Shown here piece after piece: positions 53,255-64,000 of a stretch of 64,000 nucleotides of DNA. Both the position numbers and the translations under genes were made by a program. Numbering within the stretch: position 1 is the first letter of the stretch; every line of letters starts with the position of its first letter. This DNA is from Heliopora coerulea. Taxonomy: Eukaryota > Cnidaria > Anthozoa > Scleralcyonacea > Helioporidae. Where the stretch lies: contig JASJOG010000433.1 of NCBI GenBank assembly GCA_030142905.1, positions 62,001 through 126,000 of the forward strand, read 5' to 3'. The notes below the pieces were generated by a model. It worked only from the letters and a program-made list of their open reading frames with translations. It made no database searches and was not told where the DNA came from.

Positions 53255-55709
53255 ATATTTATAGATAGCATATGGCCTCCATTTTACGTTAAACGGCCTC
53301 GGTTAAACGTTTGTTTACCATGTATTTTTTCTCACCGACGTTCGCTTTTTGGAAGGTTTTATAATCCTTATTTTATCCTGTTTTATTAATTTTACTTCAT
53401 TTCACTGCAAATTCCGGTTGTAAAAGTTGGCTCATAGAATGACATTCATTATATGATTTCAAACAAATTTTTGAAAAGAGAGACATTGGCAAATATTGAC
53501 CAGGACAAAACCGAGTTTTCTTCACTAAGTAATCAAAATAAAGTCATTTTTTAAGAATATAAAGATGCATTGTCTAAAACTTCAGGTTCTGTTGTCAGAC
53601 AGTTTCGTAAGCATGAACTTAACAGAAAAACAGATGATTTCTCGAGCTGGTTCCATATCTAGGATTAATAAGCACATAAAAATCTCCTATCTTGCCAATT
53701 TCCATGCTTGTATAACAAAGTACACAATTTTTCCACTATCGGCCTTAATGAAATGAAAACTGAAAAAAGTTAAATATCAGCCGGAAGTCATTTAAGGCAA
53801 TGAAAATTAACAATTACAACTGACAAAATGTCGAGAAAATTGTATTTCCTATCCCATTCAGACACTGGTATACCGAGATTTGAGAGGGCTAGAGAACAGC
53901 CTCCGAATGAACAGTTTACCAAGCAAAAAATAAGTAAACAATGAAGAAGAAAAAAAGAAAACTACTGTTGTGAACTTGAACTTTTTGCTTGATGGAAATT
54001 GTAGAGAAAACCTGGAAGCGTAGAACAATACAATTACAATGTCATGAGAAGCCAAAACATGTGCACGGCTAGAACCCAGGCCTAACCTACAAAACAAGTC
54101 AGCGTTTTAGAAAACTCTGCTACTGGTACTTCATTCTTTCATTGAATTTTCTTTGAGTTTATACTTCTGGTCACCATGTTTACTTTATAACTTCGTCTTT
54201 CTCAATTCCTATGGTTTAAACAAAAGCTTCTCTCAGTAATTATCCTTAACGGCTTGAGAAACAGGAATAAGTTTATCCGGATATTTAGAATAAACCATGA
54301 CGTGGTCAAACCTTATTTAAGTTGAACTATTTCGTGTGAGTCTCGCTTGTTGGTCTTCATGCAAGAATTTTTTGGGCAGTTACAGACAAAGACTTATACA
54401 AAAAAGGAATTTCTAGCTAGTGTCTCCCAGGTTTTTCTTTAGATAGGCCTATTCGGACATTAGCTTCATCAACTGTCGGGACAGGATGGACATTGTTAAA
54501 TATTTCGGAGCACTCAAAACAAAATCCTCGGAAGAACAAAGAAGTGACAAAGGCCTTCAAGCACGACGTAGACTAGTAATTGTATATAAACTACATTGAA
54601 CTAGTGGAAATTACATATACATGTTACATTAAAATATTTGACATTCGAACGATTTTTGACGGCTTTTGGTAAAATGTTCTGTAATAGGGCACAACTATAC
54701 AATAAACTATGTTTGAGATATTCAGTGTGAGGCTGTGAACTTTTAAAATTTATATCTGAGGAACGTACAATGTAATTATGTGCCTAATTTACTAGAACGA
54801 GGAGCTCCTATAAATAGCCTTGAGTAATGTTTCTCGTTATCTTTTAGATCACAGTGGCTTTCTACCGAATTCTTTTGGTTTCTTGTTTTCGTAACAAAGG
54901 ACTACACACAGACACACAGACACACAGACAGGAACTAGGACAGTTATAGATTCAGATATAGATGCAAACATAGCTAAGAGCCACAACATTTTGCTTCCCT
55001 AGTTACCTCGCGTGTTAGAGGATTCCACGAACGTATAGCCTGCAATTCAAGCTAATGCCTGTCAATATTAGTATCCTCGAATTGCATTTCAAACGTGGGG
55101 ACATTCGATATCCTAAAACACTCGGCTATTAACAACAAATGATGTTTTAATAGAAATTTATTATTCAGACAAAATCCCTGGTGCGGAGTTTAATTTTAAA
55201 TGCACTGTGACCATTAAAGACTGCGCCAGTCAAAGAAACATTACCAGAGGTTGTTTAGTGGCTGCAGTAGAAACATACTGCATATGGGAAAGACGTTCAT
55301 TTCGCAGCCACTAAGCATCGTTAGGTAGCTTACAAGAAGCTTTTCTCACAATAAATTTAACTCAATAAAATTTAATGTCTATAACAATGGAAATCTAGAA
55401 AGTTAAATGAACTGATTTTGTGAGCAAATGAACAATCCAACGACTCACCCACTCCTTAATAAACGAACTTGAATCCGTGGCTAGCTTAACGTGATAGCCG
55501 GAACAAAAAAAATATCAAAGAAGGGCTCTTAAAATCCTACGGCCATTTTAATGGTCCTTTTGTAATTTTGCTCGCAAGTATATTCAGTATGTAAAATCCA
55601 GTTTTTTTAATTGATAGGTGGTAGACCAATTTCTGAATTTGTATTTACGAGTGAAAACGCTCATTAGGACCTGCAAGAAACTTGTTGCACGAAAAGAGCA
55701 ACATCAATA
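53255..55709. other. unassigned, presumed intron
   Basis: No supported gene. A CAGACACA tandem lies at 54906-54932. On the plus strand at 55168-55250 an acceptor-like TTTATTATTCAG is followed by IPGAEFNFKCTVTIKDCASQ, which looks coding-like but has no clear donor or family. Confidence 0.35.
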
Positions 55710-55786
55710 CTGTTCGGCAGGAATCGAATCCCCACCCAAGGAAACCCTCCCAATCACGATCGACTTAGCCACTACGGCCACTACAG
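55710..55786 (-). repeat. tRNA-Ser-like relic (type II tRNA)
   Basis: The minus strand reads CTGTAGTGGCCGTAGTGGCT-AAGTCGATCG... then a long variable arm GGGTTTCC.. and GGATTCGATTCCTGCCGA. This is the layout of a type II (Ser/Leu) tRNA. Acceptor and T stems have mismatches, so it is a tRNA pseudogene or SINE head. Confidence 0.5.
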
Positions 55787-58540
55787 GTAGATTGCATGGT
55801 CTCAAATCATGTCCATAGGCTGTTTTCATGTAACGTCACACTTCACATTCGAATCAGAAAAACGAAATGTTAGCCTTCTTAAATAACAAAAATTATTACT
55901 ACAAGGATATTTGAAATCGATAGATGACCAAAATTTGACAAGTTATGATTAGGTTGACATGGGCAAAGCATGCCCGTCATTAAAGATTGACAATATATTG
56001 ACTATGAGGTTTATCATCTCTAATTCACTAGTGATTCGTTTTTCGACATAGAATTCAGAAATTTTCGCCTGTTAGAAATGGAGACTAGCTGAGAAAAATC
56101 CAATATCAAAATCACTTGGCGTCAATGTAACCTACGGCCACGGGAAAACTGCTCCAGTGCTCTGCGGATTGAACAACAAAGGCCGACGCTGATACGCTGG
56201 CTAAGTTTACTAAAAACACAAGAATCATTTTTTTTTAACTCAAATCACATAATACATTTCGGTGCCTCCCCTCCCATTCTTCACAGGTTTCTGAAGAGGA
56301 AGCTGATCCCAAAATTATTGAAGTTTACAAAATTGACCCTTATAAACATACATTCATACTTGTTAGGGATCATAGCCTTGCTTATATTACCCGAAAAAAA
56401 GACATTAGAAAAGAAAGCCAAGGTTAACGGCGATACAGTTCAAGAGAATTAACGTGGTTCAGTGGACCTTTCTCCTTTTAACAAACATCGCAATACATGG
56501 TAGAGTGGTGATGCTCCTCATTAAAGTGGAACAGCTGCCGTGAATCGAGCTATTTGTAAGCATGTTTTGTAAGCAGATTTTTGGCAAAATTTTTTCACTC
56601 CATATACTTAATATACTATACAAGGTTAACATCTCTTTAACTGTACTCTGACCAACGTATGTAGTAATCACTAATTTTTTGTTCTGAAACTGAACTTGAT
56701 GTGAGAACAGAACTAATTTCTATTCAGAAACAAACATCTTTTGTCAAAGGATCTTCGAAACGTTTGCAAGTGAGTAAGCTCGGTTGTTGACGTTGATTGA
56801 AAGCTTTTATCATAAAGTTGTGCCTGAAGCTTTCCTTTGCCAGTTTTCTTCATGTATTTTGCGATCAGTATTTTTAAAATAGTTACATTTTGTATCAGAG
56901 CAGTGTACTCCGTATTTCCTTCTCATAAAAACTATTTTGCAAAAAAGGGACCACTTTATCACTGTTAATCTTTCTGCAACTTCTCTAATCGCAAATATAA
57001 TTACTTTCTACGTCTGAACATCCCAGCAGTTTTTTAATGCTGACAAAGTGACAAACTTGCTTTTAATTTTTGGTTCCCCACGTAAAATTCACCTGCCATA
57101 ACAAGGTAACCCTCCCTAGTTAAAGACATATTTTCCAATCAACCATAAAAAGGGAAGAAAGGGCTTCATGACATAGTCTTGCGCCAATAATGTCACTGCA
57201 TTGCTTTATTATTAATGGATATTTCTGACTAATAAAATAAAAATGCAATGAAATGCTTTATAAAGGACTTAATTTAGTTTAAAACTTTGAAGTTTTAACC
57301 CAATCTCTACCGGAGCACACTGTGCTGCACACAACGGCGTCACATATCCTGGGTCACAAAATATAGCGCAGTATGGTCCTATGTTAAGCATAATGGGCTG
57401 CTTTGGGAAATCATAAGAAGTGATGGTTGCGTTTAGAAAAAATTGTGAAATTACATTTATGTCATACAACTGCTGTTTAGTCAGGCAGTGGAATTACCAT
57501 GACACAGCAAAACTGGTGGAAGATTTTCCTTGGTTATAAGTTTTTATAATCAGGAAGTTAAATTTGTCTAATGTCCAAATATAAGAACAGCTCTAAATGC
57601 AATTGAGACAGGAAATATTCGAGCTCGCACTAACCTTAGCTTTCGACCCAAGGGAATACTTGATAGAATTTGGGTTGGGTTGTGCCATTGGATCCCTCGC
57701 CATACCTCTCACGTTTACATGTAATGAGAAAACTCTTTAATTATGCTATCTTATTTAAAACAGCTACTTCTTTTTTGAGACATTTAATACCAAACAAAGG
57801 AAGTAAATTTTTGGTATGTTGCAGTGTCTTAAAAGTACATCATATTTAAAATATTAAAAAGTTATTATAAATTAATATAAATCTTAAGGACATTTTAGGG
57901 ACTTTTTGTGGTACATTTAAACCATTTAAACCATTAAAAAATCCAGAAAATATATTATAAGATAATATATGGCCATAACTATGCCAAGTGTCATGATAAT
58001 GACTAGACCATTCATGATTTCATCTGCACAAAGATGAATGAATACAAACACACGATCCAAAATAACCCATGGCTACCGAAAATTAATGCCAGCGTTACTG
58101 AAAAGCAGTACGGCAAATCTAAGGACTTTTCATCAGTTTGAGTACGTTTTATAGAAAGTTTAAGTTTTTTCGAGAACTTAACTTTAAAAAAGTAAATTTA
58201 AGGACTTTCATGATTTTCGGGGCAGGTGCTCCATCCAACAAAATGGTCCACTATTAAAGCAATAAAAAAAGCCCAAAAAACTCGCGCTACGTGCTTTACA
58301 GTCTCTAAAACACTCGCTTTTTGTCCCAACTTTTAAAACGATTAATTAAAGCACTGTTGTCTGAGTCTTAAGTATTATATCACAAAACTAAGGTAACAGT
58401 GAGGCAAAAAGTCGAGAGATATCTTCCTACTTACCAATCAAAATAAAAACGCAAGTAAACTGGGACTTTTGGGAAACAAATCTATAAAGCATATGCGCTC
58501 TAACATTGTCGTTAAGAAGTTCCCTTTCCAAGCTCACGTA
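55787..58540. other. unassigned, presumed intron
   Basis: No supported gene, repeat family or RNA found. Short ORFs lack domain features. Confidence 0.4.
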
Positions 58541-58570
58541 AGAACGTCCGGAGATTACTGGCTTAATTGA

Positions 58571-58678
58571 GACGGTTATAGCACTTTCCCGGCGGAAGCT
58601 CTTCCTTTAACGAGTGAAATCGGCTGGCGTTCGCCAGAGTAAAATAGCGGAAGTCTTATCCCGCCGGAAAAAGTTAAT
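58571..58678. repeat. dispersed repeat, copy 2
   Basis: Related to 21870-21983. Contains CTGGCGTTCGCCAGAGTAAA and ends in GCCGGAAAAAGTTAAT. Confidence 0.55.
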
Positions 58679-58890
58679 TTCAAAAACAGTCAACTTACCA
58701 AACATTTGTGCTATGACTTTAAATGCTGCATTACTTACCCTACCTTCGACTTGTATTAAAACTAAAAATTAGTTCAACACTACATAACTATATGGTTACC
58801 ATATTGGCTTTTTATGAGAGATTACCCTCAGCTTCGCTCTTGTCCTACATAAAATTTTCATTGAAAAGTATTGAATATAGACACACTTAC

Positions 58891-59206
58891 TTTGAATAAT
58901 AACGGTAAATTCTAATGACAGTTCTAGGCCAATTACGGGGATTGCAGTAAATGTATATGTTCCATTGTCGTATAATTCAGTGCTTTTTACTACCAAGTTC
59001 GAGTTCATTTCAGTAGTAGCTCTTGAATCATAGGATATTGAGATGTTATTAAGGAATATTTCAGCAATCAATCGTTAGTTGTGCCACCACTCCAAAAAAA
59101 CACCACCTCTACCATTGTTTCCATAAGTGACATTAAGTATTAATGTTTCCCAAAGTCACGTAAGTCGTGTTCTGTGATTTATACCGAACTGCAAGGGTTT
59201 TTTGAC
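58891..59206 (-). pseudogene. immunoglobulin-like exon with frameshifts
   Basis: Minus strand: acceptor TTTACTCCAG, then QKTLAVRYKSQNTTYVTLGN-INT. After a shift comes NVTYGNNGRGGVFF, and after another shift AEIFLNNISISYDSRATTEM-NSNLVVKSTELYDNGTYTFT-AIPVIGLELSLEFTVIIQ, then donor GTAAGT at 58885-58890. LVVKSTELYDNGTYTF is the strand E-F region of an Ig fold, although the usual Cys is Phe. Borders are phase 1. The length of 316 bp is not a multiple of three, and a run of eight T marks one indel. It is the most upstream exon of the minus-strand Ig gene that I could find. The first exon (signal peptide) was not seen. Confidence 0.6.
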
Positions 59207-59275
59207 CTGGAGTAAATAATAAAAAAGACAATTGAAACGAATTTCCTATTTTTAAAAACACGTATAATCTTGGTG

Positions 59276-59675
59276 AATAGTCTTATTTTGCAACCAGGTG
59301 AACTATTAGTCATATTTATAGGTAGTGCTACTCTGGTTTGGTGGCCAGCGAAAGGTACATACAAGTTGCTTGAAAACATTTCTTAATTAAGGACTAAAAT
59401 AGAGTCACCAGATATTTACCCTAAATTTAGGGGTCACCGGATATCTCCCTGATAATTAAAAAAACTAAAAAGGGTCACAGGGTATTTCCCTTGAAATAAG
59501 GGTCACCAGATATCTCCCTAAGATTACTGCAAAAACACGGTAATGACCGAGATAGGACCGTAAAATAAGACTATGAGACTAAAACAGGGTCACCGGATAT
59601 CTCCCTGAGAATTAATACTAAGCGCGGTCACCGTGTATCTCCCCTTATATAAGAGGTCACCGGATATCTCCCCAA
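59276..59675 (+). repeat. dispersed repeat copy 2 with GGTCACCGGATATCTCCC array
   Basis: 59276-59410 matches 31402-31543. It is followed by seven degenerate copies of GGTCACCGGATATCTCCC (near 59403, 59431, 59474, 59507, 59587, 59627 and 59656) with irregular spacers of about 10-60 bp. The array is absent from copy 1, which stops at the first GTCACCA. Confidence 0.75.
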
Positions 59676-59818
59676 AAATATAAAGAAGGAAAGAAGAACA
59701 GTAGAAAGCAAACCGAGAAAGAAAAGGAAAAAACAAGTAATGTTTTCGAATAGCTAGAAGAATCTTTTTGTCTGGAAGTATTGACTACGAGATTAGTCAA
59801 TACTGTTTTTACCCAAAG

Positions 59819-59850
59819 TTTCGACACTCACGGTACTGTGTCTTCATCAG
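59819..59850 (-). ncRNA. hammerhead-like core
   Basis: Minus strand: CTGATGA, stem II GACAC...GTGTC, then GAAAC. A standalone copy. The cleavage strand was not located. Confidence 0.45.
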
Positions 59851-60863
59851 GGGTTAGAATCGTCTGGAGTCGTACCCGTATTTATAGCACCGCTAGTGTT
59901 TTCATGTTTTTTTAAGATGTTTGTAAGCTTCTGAAAAGTAATATAAAAATAAATAAGTCTCCAAAGCACGGACGTGGCAACCGCTTTTCGCAGAGACGAA
60001 GAAACCAAAGAAGAAAGTAGCGATGAATTTCAGGGATATATTATTACGTTTAGGTTTCAGTTTCACTGATTTTTCGAATAAAATCAGCGTAAGAACATCT
60101 CACGAAAGAGAAAAGTGTACTTGCTCTTTAATTCAAGTTATTTGCACAGATACATTGAAAAGTGTTTCTCCACACACTGCGAATACATCACACTGTAAAT
60201 TTTGGCTTTGATTTGTCGATAAATATTTTTATGTGATTTCTTGAATAAGTAGAATGAATAGTCAATGTTTAAGATTTGATACTAAGTTTTTATTGTTGTC
60301 ATTATTTTTCATTATTATGAAACGAATTATAATACTGGATAAACACGTCAGCAGTGAATATAGCTTTTTTATCAATGTGTGTCCTGTTTAAACAAAACTT
60401 AATGATACCTAAAATTATATATATCAGTTAAATATTAATAAAATAAGACAGTGATTAAGATAATGACGCTTTGCATACTTCAAAGTGTATTTTCCATAGT
60501 TAGTGTTAACCGTCGGTTATTTAATATTACATTTAGAAAAATATCTTGTGCTACATTGATGAGATACTTGCTAAAGATAATCTTGATATAGTAAAGCTAG
60601 TTAAGTATTGCTTAGTCTCGGAATCATGATCCCGAGATGGAAATTGTCTCACTTAAAATCTTGTTTACCACGCCAGCATAAAAAGCGTTACACATAACAC
60701 CAGTACTAAAATCAAAACATAAACCTAATCACTGCATGTAAGCTGCTTCAGGCTAATGCCACTCCAATATCTCGTCTGTTATCGAGAACAACATTTCCAA
60801 CCACGTGTAAAAAGTTAAAAAAGATCAGGAAACTTCTGAAACTCACTAGATTAGAATCTGACG

Positions 60864-60887
60864 TTTCGAGCGACGGCCCTTCGTCGG
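60864..60887 (-). ncRNA. degenerate hammerhead-like core
   Basis: The minus strand has CCGACGA (one change from CTGACGA), AGGGCCGTCGCTC and GAAACGT. Same type as the motifs at 20.49 and 20.88 kb. Probably the end of a decayed Penelope-like copy. Confidence 0.35.
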
Positions 60888-61333
60888 AGTGAAATGTGGA
60901 ATATGAAAAATGGGTAATACTTTTTATAAGTAAAAAAAAAGTGATGTGACACAAGAATAACTAATAAGATCAAAAAGTTATTAACAAACTAATACGAAGG
61001 TGAATCCTCTAAAATCCAAGACATCAAGCAAAATCGGATTACCAGACATAACAAAGAATATTGCGACAAAGATTCGATAAACATAGTACTCAAAACAAAG
61101 TAATAATTCTTATTATTGGCGACTGGATAATCATAAATCTCGATGGTAAACATATAGGAACATAGGTTAAATCTAAAAAAAAGATGCAGATCGAAACATC
61201 CAAAGGAGCTGGGACTTAAGCAACAGTACACTAACTGAAACTGTGTTTTAGAAAACAACTTGACCAGGTGATCTTCCATGTTGGGACCAACAGCCTTATA
61301 AGCAAAACACTGAATCAGATTGTTGACAAACAT

Positions 61334-61478
61334 ATAATGTGTGCCAAAAAAAATGGCTACTCTATTAAAAATTCTAAAAACGATTCTTTAGAAATCATCT
61401 GTTGTACAAACGGTAATTTGTAAAGAATATTAATGAAGCATGAATGGAGTAGCCTTGTTTTTGAGACACACTGTATAT
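61334..61478. mobile_element. Tc1/mariner-like MITE
   Basis: Ends AATGTGTGCCAAAAAAAATG and (inverse) CAGTGTGTCTCAAAAACAAG, with GGCTACTC further in on both sides and TATA at the outside. About 145 bp. Confidence 0.6.
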
Positions 61479-61647
61479 CGGTATACCATTCGAATATCAA
61501 GATTATTATGTTGGTAATTATAACAAGAATGACCGGACCGACTTCAAAATATTTTGTGAGGAAATTCATTTAATTTTAAATTTTGTAAGCAAAGAAATTG
61601 GGACCACATTGAAGAACAGGAATATTGCAAGTAAACACCTTAATCCT

Positions 61648-61810
61648 CAAAGCTGGTTACCACTAAGGAAAATTTGCCTCAGGAAAAGAACGGACAGGAA
61701 AGTTTTCTTTGTCTTAAATTCGTTAGTTCCGCTCGAGAGTTCACAAGACAATGGAAACAAACCTGTCCCTTCCTATCCTAAGGAAAATTTTCTTTAGTGG
61801 AAACCAGCCT
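61648..61810. mobile_element. MITE with about 35 bp inverted ends
   Basis: AAAGCTGGTTACCACTAAGG...CCTGTCC-type arms: the left CTGGTTACCACTAAGGAAAA is mirrored by TTTTCTTTAGTGGAAACCAG. About 160 bp. Confidence 0.6.
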
Positions 61811-62070
61811 TTATGGGCCACATCTTAGCAGCGGAGGAATCACTACCTACGTAAAGACATCATAACCTTTATTGATTCGGTGGTCCACAGTTGAAATACA
61901 AATATCCCTCAGCATACCATCTATTCGTTGGATGGTCATCTTGGTGTTGGACCGCAAAGTTTGTTGAAAAATAACACATCTAATCCTGATAGGAAAGAGC
62001 TAGAACATACGAGTTTGAGCCTTGCCATATACCACATAAATCAATTACCCACTTAAACACGGAGCGACGC

Positions 62071-62079
62071 TATAAAAGG
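62071..62079 (+). promoter_or_regulatory. TATA box
   Basis: TATAAAAGG in a GC-richer context (GAGCGACGC just upstream). It lies about 440 bp before the ORF at 62513, so a 5' UTR of around 400 nt or an intron would lie between. Confidence 0.4.
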
Positions 62080-62512
62080 GTAAGCTCCTCCCACATTTCT
62101 GGCTTCGTATGGCGGTTGCATGTTTCTAAATGGCAGATACTTTGAAGCGTGACTAAACTGGACAGCGTAGAGCTCCACAAGCGTGTCCTAGAGCCTAAAG
62201 CTTACGGAAATACTTTTAAAATGTGTTTTTAAAATACAGCTAAACAATATATAAAGCAATAAATGGCTGAACATGCCACATTTACTAATTTTTCTGGTTG
62301 TTATACGTCGTATTATAATTATTCGAGACGTCCTGCGAATCTTCATTCACTTATAGTCATCCTACCCACGCAGTGTTAGGGTACATTTCACATTTTATTA
62401 CGTCCGCGATGTGTCATAGCCATCTGTATTCTTTTTGGCACATATTTGAAGCTTGTAATATTATAAATATAAACAAAAACTGGCGCCACTTTCAAATTCA
62501 TTTGTGACAAAT

Positions 62513-62950
62513 ATGCTCGGTTGCTCTCATCCAACAGCTCGGACTTCTACCTCTGCGCAAAGCACAACTCCGCTTTCTGCGGGGCTTAGCAAGTATGATC
62601 GCAATAAAGCCTACTACCAGAAGAATAAAAGTGTAATTAAAGAGAGCAAGGCCTACTACGGCTTCAAAATGGAAGTGAAACGCGATGAGGAAGGGCGCTT
62701 GGTAGAAGTACGTAAAAAGATCAACACCGTGAGGAATCAGTTTCTGTCCAACGGAAAACCGGCAGGAAATATTGAAGTTATCGAATTGCTCTTGGATTGT
62801 TGGCTCAGTCAAAACAGTTCAAATGGCCAACAGGCGCAAAATACTATCCAGGTAGCAACGTCGTTGCAAACAAATTCATCTCCTATATTCTCCTCAATTG
62901 AACGTGATATTCGTCCACCGGAAATTAGTCTGAACTCAATTGACCAATAA
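62513..62950 (+). CDS. uncharacterised 145-codon ORF
   Basis: ATG at 62513, TAA at 62948-62950. It begins MLGCSHPTARTSTSAQSTTP, has a basic middle (KYDRNKAYYQKNKSVIKESK, AYYGFKMEVKRDEEGRLVEV) with a repeated YY-x-K rhythm and likely helices, then EVIELLLDCWLSQ and a Gln/Asn/Ser-rich tail. I do not recognise a domain. Base composition is higher in GC than its surroundings, which fits coding. A TATA box lies upstream. It could be a single-exon gene, a first exon or a transposon accessory ORF. Confidence 0.5.
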   Translation: MLGCSHPTARTSTSAQSTTPLSAGLSKYDRNKAYYQKNKSVIKESKAYYGFKMEVKRDEEGRLVEVRKKINTVRNQFLSNGKPAGNIEVIELLLDCWLSQNSSNGQQAQNTIQVATSLQTNSSPIFSSIERDIRPPEISLNSIDQ

Positions 62951-63409
62951 CATGCGACCTTTCCTCAATCATAATTGACAGGCTGAGAAACTCAGCCTCT
63001 TCTTATGCGATCGCTCCGTGTTTAAGCATAAAAAGCCTAATCTAGCATATCGACGGACTAAGAACATATTGAAATAGTCAACACTTTGAGGTAAATAGTG
63101 TCAATGAAATAACGACAGAGAGCACAATTTCAGTAAATGATTATAGATTCCGTGAAGACAGGTATCGCCAAGGTGGCAGTGTTTATTCCTTCCAATTCGC
63201 GGTAAATCAAATACAGAACCGTCCTGAATTGCATAAACTTTCCCTTCCATTTTCTCAGTTCAACTTTCCAGAAATTTCATAATAGTTGGTAAATATGAAC
63301 ATTAAGATACATACGTATTTTAAGACAGATACAATATTCGGGTCCGAGCTGCATGGGATTTCTACGGCTCGCCATGTAAATCCCGCACAGTTCGGCGGCT
63401 CACATTGTA
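62951..63409. other. unassigned spacer
   Basis: No feature seen between the ORF and the Tc1-like inverted end. Confidence 0.4.
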
Positions 63410-64000
63410 CACTACTGTGCAAAAGTCTTAGGCACCCACTAATAATGGGCATCTTTGTACCATTCATTCAATTTGGTAAGTGAAAAGCAAATTCGACTTT
63501 GGGGAACATGCAAACATGCGCAAATTTAGATTAATACAAACTTCACACATTCGTAAGTGGGTTTTTTGGCAATTTAACCTGCTAAGCCAAATGCTCACAG
63601 TATCTAAACTGACGAAGATATCAATTGCGACAAGACATCGATTGGTGATATTACACGAGCAAGGGTATTCCCAGGCTGAAATTGCACGTCAAACTGGAGT
63701 CTCAAGGTGTGGAGTCCAAGCAATTCTGACGAAGCAACAGAAGACAGGAAAAGTTGAGGACAGAAAGCGGAGTGGAAGACCAAGGAAACGTACTAAGAAG
63801 GACGAGAAGAGCAAAGTAAATGACGTACATTTTCCACGCTAAAACTTCCGTAAAAAAGAAAAATGGCGTATAAACGTGTAACTCTTGGTATTTTCAAATA
63901 AGCATTCAGTGGCACCTCGACACATAAGGCTCAACGGTAAATTCATAGAAAGAAGACGGCTTTACCCTGTCTTGGGAGGTTTTAAAATCTTAACGACAGC
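63410..64000 (+). mobile_element. Tc1-like DNA transposon, 5' part
   Basis: Starts after TA with CACTACTGTGCAAAAGTCTT-AGGCACC, a Tc1-type terminal inverted repeat. The N-terminal half of the transposase follows. The right end is not in the window or is lost. Confidence 0.7.
63591..63842 (+). pseudogene. Tc1-like transposase, N-terminal DNA-binding part
   Basis: ISIATRHRLVILHEQGYSQA-EIARQTGVSRCGVQAILTKQ is a helix-turn-helix of the Tc1 paired-like type. It is followed by a second basic part with KRSGRPRKRTKKDEK, the GRPRK AT-hook-like motif between the two HTH units. The ATG at 63591 was chosen as the nearest in-frame Met. The frame stops at 63842, before any DDE catalytic motif, so this copy is truncated by a stop or indel. 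Confidence 0.75.

Noticed and set aside
57269..57469. Minus-strand ORF as a further exon of the Ig gene
   Set aside because: No Ig signature and no convincing acceptor or donor, although Cys content is high.
61000..61333. 114-codon minus-strand ORF as a Penelope fragment
   Set aside because: It lies near a hammerhead-like motif, but I could not match any RT or GIY-YIG motif in it.
62498..62812. 104-codon minus-strand ORF with a hydrophobic stretch
   Set aside because: Antisense of the better supported plus-strand ORF at 62513-62950.

Overview
The window looks like AT-rich, repeat-dense animal nuclear DNA, most likely from a cnidarian such as a coral or sea anemone. That is an inference. It rests on intron-split animal genes (ADAT2, a retinol-dehydrogenase-like SDR, symmetric phase 1 immunoglobulin exons), abundant Penelope-like elements with hammerhead-type motifs, R4/Dong-like and Ty3/gypsy retroelements, hAT, Tigger and Tc1 transposons, and short TTAGGG-type repeats. 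Nothing bacterial is present. The species cannot be named from sequence alone.

Layout. 0.3-9.1 kb: a head-to-tail array of non-LTR retrotransposons with restriction-like endonucleases, all on the minus strand and joined at (ATT)n runs. 9.18-9.70 kb (+): last coding exon of the tRNA adenosine deaminase subunit ADAT2. 11.6 kb (+): first exon of an SDR16C-like dehydrogenase. 13.6-16.7 kb (+): a nearly complete Penelope-like element with 130 bp inverted terminal repeats, split by a palindromic tRNA-like insertion with a 13 bp target-site duplication. 20-26 kb: foldbacks and MITEs, a tyrosine-recombinase relic, a Tigger remnant and a second pair of inverted tRNA-like modules. 27.2-29.9 kb (-): a decayed hAT transposon. 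29.9-30.3 kb (+): a chromo-barrel/tudor-knot-like ORF. 34-42 kb: palindromes, two Penelope fragments and a 1.2 kb inverted duplication of a Penelope 3' end. 45.6-48.8 kb (+): a degenerate Ty3/gypsy element. 63.4 kb to the end (+): the start of a Tc1-like element.

Host genes. Besides ADAT2 and the SDR exon, four minus-strand exons (59.0, 50.6, 42.7 and 31.2 kb) look like one large gene for a cell-surface protein: three immunoglobulin exons followed by a Ser/Thr/Pro-rich linker. All are compatible with phase 1 borders. Two of the three Ig exons are out of frame, so the gene is decaying, misassembled or misread here. A membrane-spanning segment followed by a stop and AATAAA near 26.4 kb could be its end, but this is weak. 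A TATA-led ORF of about 145 codons at 62.5 kb has no recognised function.

Most of the remaining sequence is intron or intergenic DNA with dispersed short repeats. The most unusual structures are the TAA-targeted retrotransposon array, the tRNA-headed foldbacks that share a common tail, the number of hammerhead-like motifs, and a dispersed repeat ending in a GGTCACCGGATATCTCCC array.
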